From: Siphlonurus alternatus
Lineage: Eukaryota; Arthropoda; Insecta; Ephemeroptera; Siphlonuridae
Direction of reading: 5' to 3'
Assembly (NCBI GenBank): GCA_949825025.1
Contig: OX463787.1
Location: 14,753,707-14,817,706 of the forward strand
Length of the DNA: 64,000 nucleotides
The position numbers and the translations under genes are program-made. Shown one piece after another: positions 1 to 10,660 of this stretch. Below the pieces are notes generated by a model that was not told the origin of the DNA, ran no database searches, and saw only the letters and a program-made list of their open reading frames with translations. Numbering within the stretch: position 1 is the first letter of the stretch; each line of letters opens with the position of its first letter.

Positions 1-253
1 TAACTAAAATGAGTACAAAATGTAGATAAAAATTTTTCAAATTACTTTCAGGACTAAAAAATTAGTCTGGAATATTTTAGACTCAGCTTATTAACTTAAT
101 TATTATCATATTAATGAGATTATGTACAGCAAAAAATCCCAATTAAATATAATGATATATTTTTGAATTTTGTTTTATTAAGTCCAGAAATACTAAAATT
201 ACATCATTTCAGGATATTAGATGAAATTAACTTTACCGACTAATTAAATATAC
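1..253. other. PARG intron, left edge
   Basis: AT-rich sequence after the exon D donor. No further PARG exon or repeat recognised. Confidence 0.6.
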
Positions 254-356
254 CTGAAACTTGCCTTTGTCTACGATGCGATTGAAATAATTCAGTAAAC
301 ATAATAGTTTGTTGTACGATGATTCGCTTGACTGTTCTGAATGCTGCTCGAATAAT
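254..356 (-). CDS. Parg: PARG exon D (leftmost exon in window)
   Basis: The acceptor is TTTATTGCAG before 356 and the donor is GTATAT at 253-248. The exon has one base plus 34 codons, starting LFEQHSEQ and ending IVDKGKFQ, in phase 0. LFE followed by a short variable stretch and LLCLLNYFNRI matches the PARG segment leading into the macrodomain. A second frame (starting IIRAAF) is also open, but the split codon left by exon C selects the LFE frame. The gene continues off the left edge. Confidence 0.85.
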
Positions 357-3300
357 CTGCAATAAAAAAAATAATATTTTAGCATTTATTTAATTACTAG
401 GGAAAAGTATAGGGGAAGGGAGATAGTAGGTAGATAAAACCAAACTTAACACAGGGAAAAATGCATTTATAACACATTGCAACACCTATATGTCACATTT
501 ATTTCGTTATTAGTCATATTTGTAAGTCCTATTGACATTATTCAATGTTATGTTATTATTTCACTCGTTTCTGCAAACCGTGATCATATGAACTTGACAA
601 TTTATACATGAAGGTAATACACATGTGGATCTGGTGGTTTCATATATATAATATTCACTGGACTGAACGCTATTTTCACGCCACAATATCTGTCCGTTTG
701 ACTAAACAGAAATTAGAATATACAAAATATAGACGATATTTGTTAATTAATACAGTAAGGATGAAATAAGAGTATAATGAGCATTAAATAGGGAAATTAA
801 GCTTCATACCATGCACGCTTTCTTTAAATATTTAAATCACTGCATATGTGTAATAATTTTCATTTTAAATATATTAATGTAGTCAATATAATTTTGAATA
901 GAGCAATTTTTTCACCAAATATTATTTATAGTTACATGATCATGACAGTATGCAAATATTACAATTTATAAATTTTATAACTAATAAAAATATAAATATT
1001 TAAAAATATAATTTATAAAAAGGGAGTTTTGATTTGTTACATTAAGATTAATAATTTTTTAAATAATTAAAAAATATTAAAAATTTAAATTTATTTGTAA
1101 AACAATATTATATATATTATTTAAAATTTAAAACTAAATAATTTGCCTAAAACATAATTATTACACAAAAATTGTAAAATATTCACCCGTTAAAGTTGAT
1201 GGACGGGAGGGAGCTGTCAGGTCGATTTCTCCTGGGGTAGGTACAGAAGAAAGCGTGCGCCAACAGACACGCCACCTGGCGCTGACTGAGGCTCAGTTGG
1301 TCGCCACGTCCCCTCGTCAGCAGCGGCACGGGGCGGGGGAAGAGGCGGGGCAGCTCGAGGGACAGACGGGACATCCCGGGTAACGTCACGTGAAGGAGAT
1401 GAGCGCGGGCGTCTGCTGGCATCATCTGTTGAACGTGGGGAATTGAAGCCAATTTGTTATCTTAGTGTGGTATGTACGTACTTCCATTTCTCTATGGTAC
1501 TTCCTCTGAATTTTGATATCTTTTATTGAACACAATTGGAGTACCGATCTCAAAATTTTTTTATGCAGAAATGGATAGAGGGTGATAAATTATGCTACTC
1601 TGAATTTTTTCAGATTTTTCTGAGACCGGGAAGTATTTTTAAAAAAATATTGAAAGTCCTTTTTATGACGTCACGAGGCGCCTCTCCTTAAGAAAAAGAT
1701 AGGACATTAACGCACGTGACGTCATAAAACGGACTTTCTATAATTTTTTAAAAATAGTTCCGGGTCTCAGAAAAATCTGAAAAAATTCAGAGTAGCATAA
1801 TTTTGCACCCTCTATCCATTTCTGCATAAAAAAAATTTTGAGATCGATTAGATCGATACTCCATTGTTCATACATTTTATCTCTACAATTTAGGGAGTTA
1901 GAACAATAATTATAATTACAATAATTTTGCATCAGATAATCAATTGCTGACAAGAATGATATGCCTCTTAAAAATTGAAAATAAAAACTATTTATTTGTG
2001 TAATTGCTAAAGTTACCTAGAAAGTTATTTATAATTTTTATAATATTATATTATTTTACAAAATATAATAAATTAATTTTTATTAAATATTTAAATTATG
2101 TTTTAATTAAAAATAAAAATATATTTTTAACAATAAACTATTAATAATTAAAATTTTAAAATTAATAAATAATTATATAAAAAAAAATAATTTAATTACA
2201 AATGTTAGTAAATATTTCTGTTAAATATTAAATCTATTTCTTAGCTCTTAGAATTTCGAAAATTATATTTTAATTATTTACAAAAATTTAATATAATAAA
2301 TAGAATATCTTATGATCAAAATATAAGATTTAGTCGATGTTTGTATTATACAATTTAGGATACCTCTTCAGCATATTATAAATAGAGAATAATTATTACT
2401 GCAATTACCTGAACAACATGATGTAGAGCTTCAAAGTTCCATACATTTTCGTATTTCGGATTAAAAGATGTTATTACTTTTTGTAGATATTGCGTGTCGA
2501 TTTTAGAAAATCTTGAAAAATGTTCTAACGTCTGTTTGATATGCTTCCATCTTTTGTCGGCTTCCCGCTGTAAATATAGCTTAAATTTTACCAGAAAGAA
2601 TTAATTATATAACATATAATATTCAATATAATTATATAATAATAATAATGGGGGGCATTCACAAAGCACATTAACCCCCACTTTATCCTCAATTTTTATC
2701 CCTGGTGCTAAACATGGTACTAAACCAGGGACTAACCATGTTAAGCTCCTAGTTTAGCACCATGTTTAGCACCAGGGATAAAAATCGAGGATAATAATAA
2801 TAATTTTATTTCGATTACTGGTTGTACAAGTCAACATTGATCACGTCATATAATATACATTGATATTTACATTAAGTCAATAAAAAACATTTACACATAA
2901 AAACACACTTCAATTTTCTGCATAAAATTACAATCAAATAGTACATACTAACAATTAAGTTTCACTGAGGCAAAGTTCAGAGAGTTTATTAGAAAAAACA
3001 TTTTAATTAATGGAGTAAAATTCTTTCTTTATGAGTACACATTTTGGCTTTAAACATACTGTCACTCTCTATATTTCTAATACATGCTGGCAAATAATCA
3101 TAAATTTTCCCCGATTGATACAGTGGGCTTTTTACTAAAAGAGCCGACTTATGGTTTATTATAACAGTTTTCTCCTTATTTCTTGTTTTATAAGCATGTT
3201 TTTTATACTCATACAATTTAGGATGTTGTCTTTTAAATAATGCACAACTTAATATATACATACAGGGTAATGTAAGCATGTTATTTTTTTTAAAATGTGA

Positions 3301-6300
3301 CACACAAGATTCTCCTTTTTTGAACCTTAAAGGGGGTGTGACTTTTCAAAATTAAAAATTCACCAAAAAATCTTCTTTCCAAAAATGTAAATTTCACTTT
3401 CCTCCGACTCCCCGTTCCTTCCATACCGCTCGGTCAAAAGTCTACTATGACGTCACATTACTTAAGGTCGCGCGCAAGAAAGCAAGCAAGCAAGTGGCGG
3501 CGAGCGCTAAAATCCACGTTTTCGCGTCTTTAAGCCCGCCTAGCAGCCGACAGCAAAGAGATAAAAATTATCCGCCACGGGATAATTTTTTCTAAAGAAC
3601 ATTCTGCGTTTGTATCCGCTTTCGGCATTTCTTCATTTTAATTAGGAAATTAAATATCACGATGCAAACTCAAATTTTTCACAGATTTCTTTTGTCAACT
3701 GACTTCAAACACATAAAATTTTTTATCAAGCATCTAATAACTTTATTGTAGACACACGTATTGGATTGACATATTATATATGTACAGTACATACGATTTA
3801 TATTATGTATATGGTATTTCAACAGTATTTTAATTACCTATGATTTTAGCCATTTTGTGCATTATCGCTATTTAATTACTTTCTTCGACGTTTGCATTTA
3901 AGTTATATAAATATGCAGCATATAGTGATTATTCGATATTACCATTATTAATTATTAATACAATATACTTTAAATTATTATATTTTTTATAATAATCACG
4001 AAATAATTATGAATAATTATAATTAATCTTCAACTTAGAGGCTGCCCCATGCATAATTTATCACACCAGTTCTGCTTTTATATCTTGTTGTTAATAGTCA
4101 GTGTCATTGTAATATATATATGTATTTATATATAATATATAAAGGTGTTCCCGGTCCAAATGTATAGATGGAAACTTTGTTTCGCTTTGAGTTAAAATAA
4201 TATAACATAAAAGCTTTATTTATATTCAGAGCTCAAAGTAAGCATACTAATAATATTAGGGTTTCTGTAAATTAATTCTACTAGTAGTACGTAATTCCAG
4301 CGTAATTCTAGCACAGCAGAGCTGACTCGGGCACCAGAATATTTACCGCGATTCAATCGACGGGGATCATCTGCGCTGCAAGTTGGTTCAAACATATAAG
4401 GCTTTATATATTTTCTTGAACTCATTACGCTTGCTATTATGCATATACGGAAATTTATAAAAAAATTATGTGATTTAATTAACTAAAAGTGCAGTGATAA
4501 CAATCTCAGAGACAACGTGCAACTCCAAGTACTTGGAAGCGACGGTATTGAATGCTGATGCGAAACAAATTTTCACAACACTGAACTGAAAAAATCTCCC
4601 TACATTCTTGCTCCCTTATGTGTGCGGCCGGAACTGTCCGCTGACACTGAAAGCCAGAGTAAGCCCACGTGTCTATAAAGAAACAAAACTTTGCAATTAT
4701 GAATAATTATATATTTTTGCCTCAAAATCGATTTAAAAATTTGTTCATTTTTTGTATTTATAATAATATGTAAAATCTAAAATCATTGAACCGATTGAAC
4801 GTACAGTACTATACCATATATTATATATTTATATAGTCTACGACTAAATAACAATTAACATTATATAATATAGTATTTCTATAGTATTACTATATTATAA
4901 TGTTAACTGTTATTTAGTCGTAGACTATATAAATATATAATATATAGTATAGTACTGTACGTTCAATCGGTTCAATGATTTTAGATTTTACATATTATTA
5001 TAAATACAAATAATGAACAAATTTTTAATTCGATTTTGAGGCAAAAATATACAATTATTTATAATTGAAAAGTTTTGTTTCTTTATAGACACGTGGGCTT
5101 ACTCTGGCTTTCATGTGTCAGCGGACAGTTCCGGCCGCACACATAAGGGAGCAAGAATGTAGGGAGATTTTTTCAGTTCAGTTTTGTAAAAATTTGTTTT
5201 GCATCAGCATTCAATAACTTCGCCTCCTCCACGTTATCTCTCAGATTGTTATCACTGCACCTTTAGTTAATTGAATCACATAATTATTTATAAATTTCCG
5301 TACATGCATAACAGCAAGCGTATAGTGAGTGCAATAAAAGATATATATAATGCCTTATATGTATGTTAGACTAAATATAATAATTTAAAGTATATTGTAT
5401 TAATAATTAATAATGGTAATATCGAATAATCACTATATATGCTGCATATTAAATTTATATAACTTAAATACAAATGTCGAAGAAAGTAAATAAATAGCGA
5501 TCATGCACAAAATAATAACAGTTTTAGTTGCGTGTTTGCCGTGATTTTATAATTATATGATGTAAAGGTGGATTTTCATGGGCGGCAACGGCGACGCGGC
5601 GCGATTTTAACTTAAAAGCTGTGAAATCCTATGCGGCGGCGAATTCGCAGGTAATCGCGTTAATTACGATGCTCTTTTTCTTTTAATCGCCCAATATGGC
5701 CGCCAATGGATGTTACAGCAAATGCGCATTAATTCGCGTCGCGCCGCGTGATAAAAACCGCCATCTGAATGCACCTTTAGGCTGCGGCTAAAATCATAGA
5801 TAATTAAAATACTGTTGAAATACCATATACATAATATAAATCGTATGTACTGTACATATATAATATGTCAATCCAATACGTGTGTCTACAATAAAGTTAT
5901 TAGATGCTTGAGAAAATATTTTATGTGTTTGAAGTCAGTTGACAAAAGAAATCTGTAAAAAATTTGAGTTTGCATCGTGATATTTAATTTCCTAATTAAA
6001 ATGAAGAAATGCCGAAAGCGGATACAAACGCAGAATGTTCTTTAGAAAAAATTATCCCGTGGCGGATAATTTTTATCTCTTTGCTGTCGGCTGCTAGGCG
6101 GGCTTAAAGACGCGAAAACGTGGATTTTAGCGCTCGCCGCCACTTGCTTGCTTGCTTTCTTGCGCGCGACCTTAAAGGTGAACTGAAGGGATTGCTTTTT
6201 TTTCCCTTTAGGGAACCTTAAATTACCTATCCCATCCATCTGCACTAATTTTTTCATGGCTGATACTTATTGTGCTGCTGTAGGACAATTAGTGAAAAAG

Positions 6301-8473
6301 TGAAGTTGTGACGTATCAGCGACGGTTGGTTGACTTAAAACTCGCCGCCGTGAAAAAACACACGAGCGACCGCGAGCGCCCGCGGAAACTGCCGAGGGAG
6401 CGGCGATCGGCTCGCGATCGCCACTCCAGAGCAAACTTGAGTAGAAGGCCACAACACGACCGCGCCCACTTTTCAATAGCCGTCCTACTGAGCAGCAGGT
6501 TTGCGTGTAATCAAATGGGAGAGGGCTTAACTTTGGTCGCGGTTTACGACAATTACGCTGTATGCTAGAGTTTTCAAAATGAAACAAGTTTAACTCTAAT
6601 ATAGTTTAATCTTACTGGACAACCTTTTTTTTCACGCAAAAACAATATTAATACACTTAAATTAAACTTTTATGAACCTGACTTCTGCTACTTCTGTTAC
6701 ATCTGCGCATGCGCCGGCATGCGCGAAGTAATAAAAGTCAGTTTACTGGCGATGACGTCATATGAACATTGAAAGCCTTTCTTCATAGCGAGTGACTTTC
6801 ACTTTACTTAATTGCATTTTCTATACTTTGTATATATCAAGTAAAGTTATTTACTACATCGAAAATAATGTATGAAAGTTGATTCAAATACTTTTGTAAT
6901 TTCAATATTTCGTGACGTCATGATACATTACTAAAGCTTGGAAGATAGAACCAAGTTCCCGCCCTAACTTTACCGTCTTATTTCTCAAGAAGTATGATAT
7001 TTATGAACTAAATAAAATAATTAGCAAACGGGAGACTACATTGAAGTATTATCGCACTACAAGACACCTTCATTAATATCAAGTAAATATTTAAAAAAAA
7101 ATATGTCCTCCCGATTACATTGCATGTTATTTTTTTAAATTCCGGACGGCTAATGTCTCGACAGATGACGATCGCGCCGGCTGGGTTTTGGCCTCCTACT
7201 CAAGTAAGCTCTGGCCACTCTCTCGGCAGTTTCCGCGGTCGCTCGTGTGTTTTTTCACGGCGGCGAGTTTTAAGTCAACCAACCGTCGCTAATACGTCAC
7301 AACTTCACTTTTTCACTAATTGTCCTACAGCAGCACAATAAGTATCTGCCATGAAAAAATTAGTGCAGATGGATGGGATAGGTAATATAAGGTTCCCTAA
7401 TGGAAAAAAAAAAGCAATCCCTTCAGTTCACCTTTAAGTAATGTGACGTCATAGTAGACTTTTGACCGGGCGGTAGGGAAGAAACGGGGAGTCGGAGGAA
7501 AGTGAAATTTACATTTTTGGAAAGAAGATTTTTTGGTGAATTTTTAATTTTGAAAAGTCACACGCCCTTTAACATTGTTCTAAGAGCACGTTTCTGGGCC
7601 ACAAATAATCTGTTAATAGCTTGCCAATTTGAACCGTAAAATATTAAGCCGTATGATAGGTGTGAATACACATACGCATAATAGATTGAAAACAATGCTT
7701 CTAGAGACACATGGTCCCTTATTGAATATAAAACAAAATTCCCTGAGTTTATTTTTTTTACTGTAGCTTCAACATGTGCCAACACATAAAGTGCCAATTT
7801 TAATTTGAACCCTTAAACAAAGAATTGCAGGGAGAGGGTGATATATAATTAAGAATTATGGCGTCACAGTGTTACAACGGGAATTTACGAATAATTTAAG
7901 GTCATGCAGGACCAAATTTATTGAATTTTCACATTATTTACATCATCTCATGATTTCACTGCAGTTTCAGTTAATCAAACTAGGGTATATTTTTTATACT
8001 GTCGCTATAATAGGTACAGTTTATACACATACATGAATTATAGATATATATATATATATATATAGTGGGAGGTGTGGCGCAGTGCGCTTGACCGGGTCTC
8101 GTCAGATCACCGAAGTCAAGCAACGCCGCGCGTGGTTAGTAGTTGGATGGGTGACCATTTTCAACAAAAACCACGTTTCCCACCCAGGGGTAAATCGTTG
8201 CGCTTTTCCACTATGTGGTTCCCCTGGCTTTGGACCATTGCACTTCCGGTTCATTGACAAAAGCTGTAACGTCCATCCTGGCTGAGGTTTCCACGTTTCC
8301 CTCAGCCGCAGGCAAATGCCGGGATGGATTTGCAAGGCCGTGGCCGCCCCCGTTCCGAAAGAGCCCGCGAAACGCTCAAGTTAGGGTTTCGGAAGGTTCG
8401 GGGTTTCAAAGTAGTATATATGTAATTAGTAAATAGAAGTACCCAATAGGGTTTGATTAAAAATTAAAAAAAA

Positions 8474-8540
<67 letters not shown>

Positions 8541-8798
8541 TTGTAATTCAAATTATTCTTATACTTTCATTATATATTAATAAATTTTATTTTACTCGAA
8601 ATTCCCTGTAAACATGGTATGTACTTACATAATCTTGAGATGGAACGTGGGGTAGAATTACATGTTTTCCAGGTATATATTGTTTACTTTCCGGCCATAA
8701 TCCGGGCCAAAAGTGGACCAGAACTGTGTGCGTTTCTGATGGGAGAATTGGAGATACTGCTGTTTTGCTTGTTGCCATTTTTAGTTGGACTTCATATG
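254..8798 (-). CDS. Parg: Poly(ADP-ribose) glycohydrolase, partial (four internal exons)
   Basis: PARG hydrolyses poly(ADP-ribose) chains in the nucleus and cytoplasm after PARP signalling. Seen: four minus-strand exons, 8798-8629, 2567-2409, 1425-1187 and 356-254, each with AG acceptor and GT donor and compatible phases, giving about 223 residues of open frame. Motifs recalled from animal PARGs appear in order: HTVLVHFWPG with a second W-P, a K-W/N-W-F-A helical segment, PVPLL, LSLSQRQVACLLAHAFFC-TYPRRN, and INFNGLFE. This is the accessory helical region that precedes the macrodomain. The catalytic GGG...QEE signature is not in the window and should lie to the left of base 1. The start codon exon is not identified and should lie right of 8798. 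The introns carry a LINE, nested TTAA elements and a 5S-SINE. Family assignment is confident; complete gene structure is not. Confidence 0.9.
357..1186. other. PARG intron between exons C and D
   Basis: AT-rich spacer of 830 bases. No gene or repeat family recognised. Confidence 0.7.
1187..1425 (-). CDS. Parg: PARG exon C (FFCTYPRRN exon)
   Basis: The exon has 79 codons plus two bases. The acceptor is TTCAACAG before 1425 and the donor is GTGAAT at 1186-1181. It contains the most diagnostic family motifs in the window: PRPVPLL, LSLSQRQVACLLAHAFF, CTYPRRN and SINFN. Two leftover bases (GG) plus the first base of the next exon make Gly of INFNGLFE. The exon is very GC-rich in strongly AT-rich surroundings, as expected for a constrained exon. 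The first codon happens to be ATG but this is an internal exon. Confidence 0.93.
1536..1864. mobile_element. Foldback MITE family F3, copy 1
   Basis: Long terminal inverted repeats begin TTGGAGTACCGATCTC and end as the complement, enclosing about 330 bases with the internal marker CAGAAATGGATAGAGGGT. Two TGACGTCA palindromes flank the loop (1666-1673, 1717-1724). Other copies are at 34026, 42206 and 54008. It lies in the PARG intron between exons B and C. No coding capacity. Confidence 0.85.
2409..2567 (-). CDS. Parg: PARG exon B (helical accessory region)
   Basis: The exon has 53 codons, phase 0 at both ends, acceptor TTTACAG and donor GTAATT. It reads READKRWKHIKQTLE to WNFEALHHVVQ. The other two frames of this strand contain stops, so the reading is unambiguous. 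The R-W-x-x-I-x-x-x-L pattern and the W-x-F-x-A-L segment match the helices between the substrate-facing N-terminal loop and the PVPLL motif in animal PARGs. Confidence 0.88.
2650..2790. mobile_element. Foldback MITE family F2, truncated by LINE
   Basis: The left arm GGGGGGCATTCACAAAGC leads to TTTTTATCCCTGGTGCTAAAC and its inverted copy, but the outer right arm is missing because the LINE 3' end abuts it. Relatives with the same GGCATTCAC tip are at 20239 and 43653. Confidence 0.7.
2791..3326 (-). mobile_element. LINE (non-LTR retrotransposon) 3' portion
   Basis: Minus-strand frame 3303-3007 has typical C-terminal reverse-transcriptase residues of non-LTR elements: LPCMYILSCALFKR, then YKTRN and LPACIRNIES. 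The 3' end is a short (ATT)n tail near 2791. The 5' continuation is at 7573-7830, displaced by the nested TTAA elements. The clade cannot be assigned from this fragment. Confidence 0.8.
3466..6171. repeat. Giant foldback, arms of about 1.3-1.4 kb
   Basis: The tips GGTCGCGCGCAAGAAAGC and the complement GCTTTCTTGCGCGCGACC face each other, and the whole interval folds around a loop at about 4876-4887. Each arm carries its own insertion: about 400 bases in the left arm (about 3985-4395) and about 270 bases in the right arm (about 5512-5786). The arms have therefore diverged independently since the palindrome formed. No ORF of note. Confidence 0.85.
5564..5779. mobile_element. GC-rich MITE inside the right foldback arm
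   Basis: The element begins TAAAGGTGGATT and ends with the complement of TAAAGGTGCATT, and contains GGCGGCAACGGCGACGCGGC. It is absent from the left arm of the foldback. Its base composition is far more GC-rich than its surroundings. Target duplication not certain. Confidence 0.55.
6176..7433. mobile_element. TTAA element with terminal inverted repeats of about 245 bp
   Basis: It begins AGGTGAACTGAAGGGATTGC and ends with the complement. The inverted repeats run from 6176 to about 6420 and from about 7190 to 7433, around some 770 bases of unrelated interior. TTAA flanks both sides (6172-6175, 7434-7437). Short open frames cross the TIRs, but they are mirror images of the repeat and show no transposase motif. 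TGACGTCA occurs at 6753 and 6913. Confidence 0.8.
7573..7830 (-). mobile_element. LINE reverse-transcriptase fragment (5' part of the split LINE)
   Basis: The minus-strand frame 7797-7573 encodes the end of a non-LTR reverse transcriptase: YYAYVYSHLSYGLIFYGSN, then VAQKRALRTML. The frame runs straight into the TTAA target site and continues at 3326 as RFKKGE. The LINE is 5' truncated near 7830. Confidence 0.82.
8065..8455 (+). mobile_element. 5S rRNA-derived SINE, copy 1
   Basis: The head GTGTGGCGCAGTGCGCTTGA resembles a Pol III A box and is followed by the 5S core: TCTCGTCAGATCACCGAAGT, then AAGCAACGCCG, TGGTTAGTA and GGATGGGTGACC. The body includes TTTCCCTCAG and AAATGCCGGGATGG, and the tail runs to about 8455. 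It lies in the PARG intron, antisense to the gene. Open frames here are incidental. Confidence 0.88.
8470..8537. repeat. (TA)n microsatellite
   Basis: Alternating AT run with minor interruptions just after the SINE tail. A shorter (TA)n run at 8043-8063 precedes the SINE. Confidence 0.9.
8629..8798 (-). CDS. Parg: PARG exon A (most upstream exon seen)
   Basis: The acceptor is a T-rich tract ending in ATAG just before 8798 and the donor is GTAAGT at 8628-8623. The exon starts with two bases of a split codon and then encodes 56 residues, from YEVQLKMATS through PSETHTVLVHFWPG to VPSQDY, ending in phase 0. The segment ETHTVLVHFWPGLWP resembles the start of the structured PARG domain. Because the exon begins mid-codon, at least one further coding exon must lie upstream on the minus strand. 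Confidence 0.88.
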
Positions 8799-9093
8799 CT
8801 ATAAAAATACAAAAAATAGAAAATATTGTTATATACGCACTGTGCCACATTTAACTTTGTTTTCGTCTGTATAATGTCTTCAGTCAGTATAGTATCGAAG
8901 GATATAATTGGCCGTAGTTATATATAATACGTATACCAATGCTACTGTAGTTAATAGTATTTTAATTTTAATTTCAAGATGCAGAACGTTGTTTTATCTT
9001 TACTTATTACCTTTATTACATATTGAGTCTTACTATTTGGTAAATTTTGTATCTTCAGATATTTTCTCTAAAAGATAGTCTTTAACCTTATTT

Positions 9094-9098
<5 letters not shown>

Positions 9099-9168
<70 letters not shown>
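9099..9168. repeat. (AG)n microsatellite
   Basis: Uninterrupted AG dinucleotide run of about 70 bases. Confidence 0.97.
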
Positions 9169-9170
<2 letters not shown>

Positions 9171-9580
9171 GTTAAGGAATTACGATAAGATAGTTGTCAT
9201 GACACCATAAAAAATTATCGAAGGACATACAAAACAAAAATAAAATTTTTGAGGTAAAAAATTGTAATAATAATAGAGGCTTCAAATGTTCTCCGGCGGG
9301 AAAATTTTCTCCATAAGACTCCATGTTAGAAAATTTGAATTTTTTTCTCAGTTACTATTAAAGCACTCAATTTGAAAACATATCCTACCCACCCATTTAG
9401 TGGTCTTCTGATAATGAATCAAGAACTTATTTTTCTCTAAAAAAATTCTTTTGTGCCAAAAAATCAATTTCAAGTTTTTTTTACATAGTTTTACGTATAG
9501 GACGATGGGAATACCGCAAAATCAGCTGACTTGAAACCTCTATAGGTTTAGATTTGTATAGGATGAGTTGAAGATGTAAT

Positions 9581-9733
9581 GGGTGCGATTCACAAAGCAG
9601 TTATCCAGGTTTCTAACCACGTTTAACTTAACCACGTTTAACTATACCTGTTTTACGTGTTAAACCACCTAGTTAAACGTGGATAAGCTAAACGTGGTTA
9701 GAAATCTGGCTAACTGCTTCGTGAATCGCACCC
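9581..9733. mobile_element. Foldback MITE family F1, copy 1
   Basis: A near-perfect hairpin from GGGTGCGATTCACAAAGCAG to the complement, with inner blocks TTTCTAACCACGTTTAACTT and CACGTTTAACTA around CTGTTTTACGTGT. AAT stands on both outer sides. Full copies are also at 20390, 36032, 62980 and 63129. Confidence 0.9.
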
Positions 9734-10077
9734 AATATTTCAATATGATGTCTTATGGAAGTTTTACCGAAATTCCATATAATAGCTTTACTTGGAATCC
9801 AGGAACCATCTTCGTTACATTATTGAATATTTACAATGTTGTTCACTTCTCTTGACATATGATACGGAAATTTCTAAATGTCACCATAACTGCCTGCTAA
9901 CGTATCAACGATAAGTTTTATCATCAAAAGACTCACCACTTCTGTGCTGTTACTTTTGCCACTGATCAGCAGCGAATGAGATATGAACGAGATTATTTTT
10001 TCGTAGTAATGTTCGTATCTATATTAAAATGGTAATTTTTTTATTAATCTGTTATCAATAGAAATTTATAACATTCA

Positions 10078-10660
10078 ATTTAATTCAATTAAATTTATTT
10101 AAGCACTGGTTATACAAGTACAACATGGGTTATGTCATTTTTACATATAAGATTTACAACAAGATACTAAAATGCAAAACAAAAAAGAATAAATAACAGC
10201 ATTTTCAAAAAATTAAATAAAACTAGAAAATAACGCTTGACAAAATATCTTCAGGCATCTTATTACTTCTTCAATGAGTACATCTTATTATGAATAAGAA
10301 AAGTTTTCAATTTATTCTTAAACAATTTTTCATTTTTAATCTCTTTCAAACTTAAAGGTAGAGTTATAGATTTTGTGGCTGTCTGATAAGCAGAACTTTT
10401 TTCTAATAAACTTGAATTATGCGCTTCTGAAACAATTTTATTTCTATTTCTAGTTTTATATGAGTGTAATTCACACACAGTATATATTGTAATTTTATAT
10501 AATACTATAGGATCAGTATTATTATTTTTATTGCCGAAAGTTGTACACTTTAAAGTGCGCAATGCCAAAAAAAAAAAAAAAAATGTTAAATTTGAATCTG
10601 ACTCAATACTCATGCACCCATCATCACGTCTCTGCTCCATGAATTGCATCATCAGCTTTG
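10078..10660 (-). mobile_element. Second LINE 3' fragment
   Basis: The minus-strand frame 10652-10263 resembles the C-terminal end of the LINE at 2791-3326: SYKTRNRNKIV, a short Ser/Leu-rich stretch, LPLSLKEIKNEKLFKNKLK. The 3' UTR motif AACCAGTGCTTAAATAAATT precedes an AATT-rich tail near 10078. It is 5' truncated at about 10660. The poly-Phe run (10562-10580) comes from an A-homopolymer. Confidence 0.75.

Larger units (their letters stand above)
3327..7572. mobile_element. Nested TTAA-site elements (piggyBac-type target) inside a LINE
   Basis: The outer element (3331-7568) is flanked by TTAA at 3327-3330 and 7569-7572. Its tips are AGGGGGTGTGAC and the complement of AGGGCGTGTGAC. The arms 3331-3461 and 7438-7568 are both 131 bases and inverted copies of each other, so the original element was a near-perfect palindrome with TTAA at its exact centre. 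That central site now holds a foldback (3466-6171) and a TIR element (6176-7433), joined by TTAA at 3462-3465, 6172-6175 and 7434-7437. TTAA duplication is the mark of the piggyBac superfamily. No transposase ORF is visible, so all parts look non-autonomous. Confidence 0.88.

Noticed and set aside
254..356. Alternative frame of PARG exon D starting IIRAAF
   Set aside because: Open, but the split codon from exon C and the LFE...LNYF motifs select the other frame.
6267..6587. Opposed open frames in the TTAA element as a transposase
   Set aside because: They lie in the terminal inverted repeats, mirror 7120-7341, and show no catalytic motif.
7558..7797. Independent small gene
   Set aside because: It is the C-terminal reverse-transcriptase piece of the split LINE.
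8065..8160. Genuine 5S rRNA gene
   Set aside because: Only the central 5S part is present, followed by a SINE body that recurs in three other copies.
8072..8436. Protein-coding gene in GC-rich stretch
   Set aside because: The stretch is a 5S-derived SINE; four overlapping frames on both strands are incidental.
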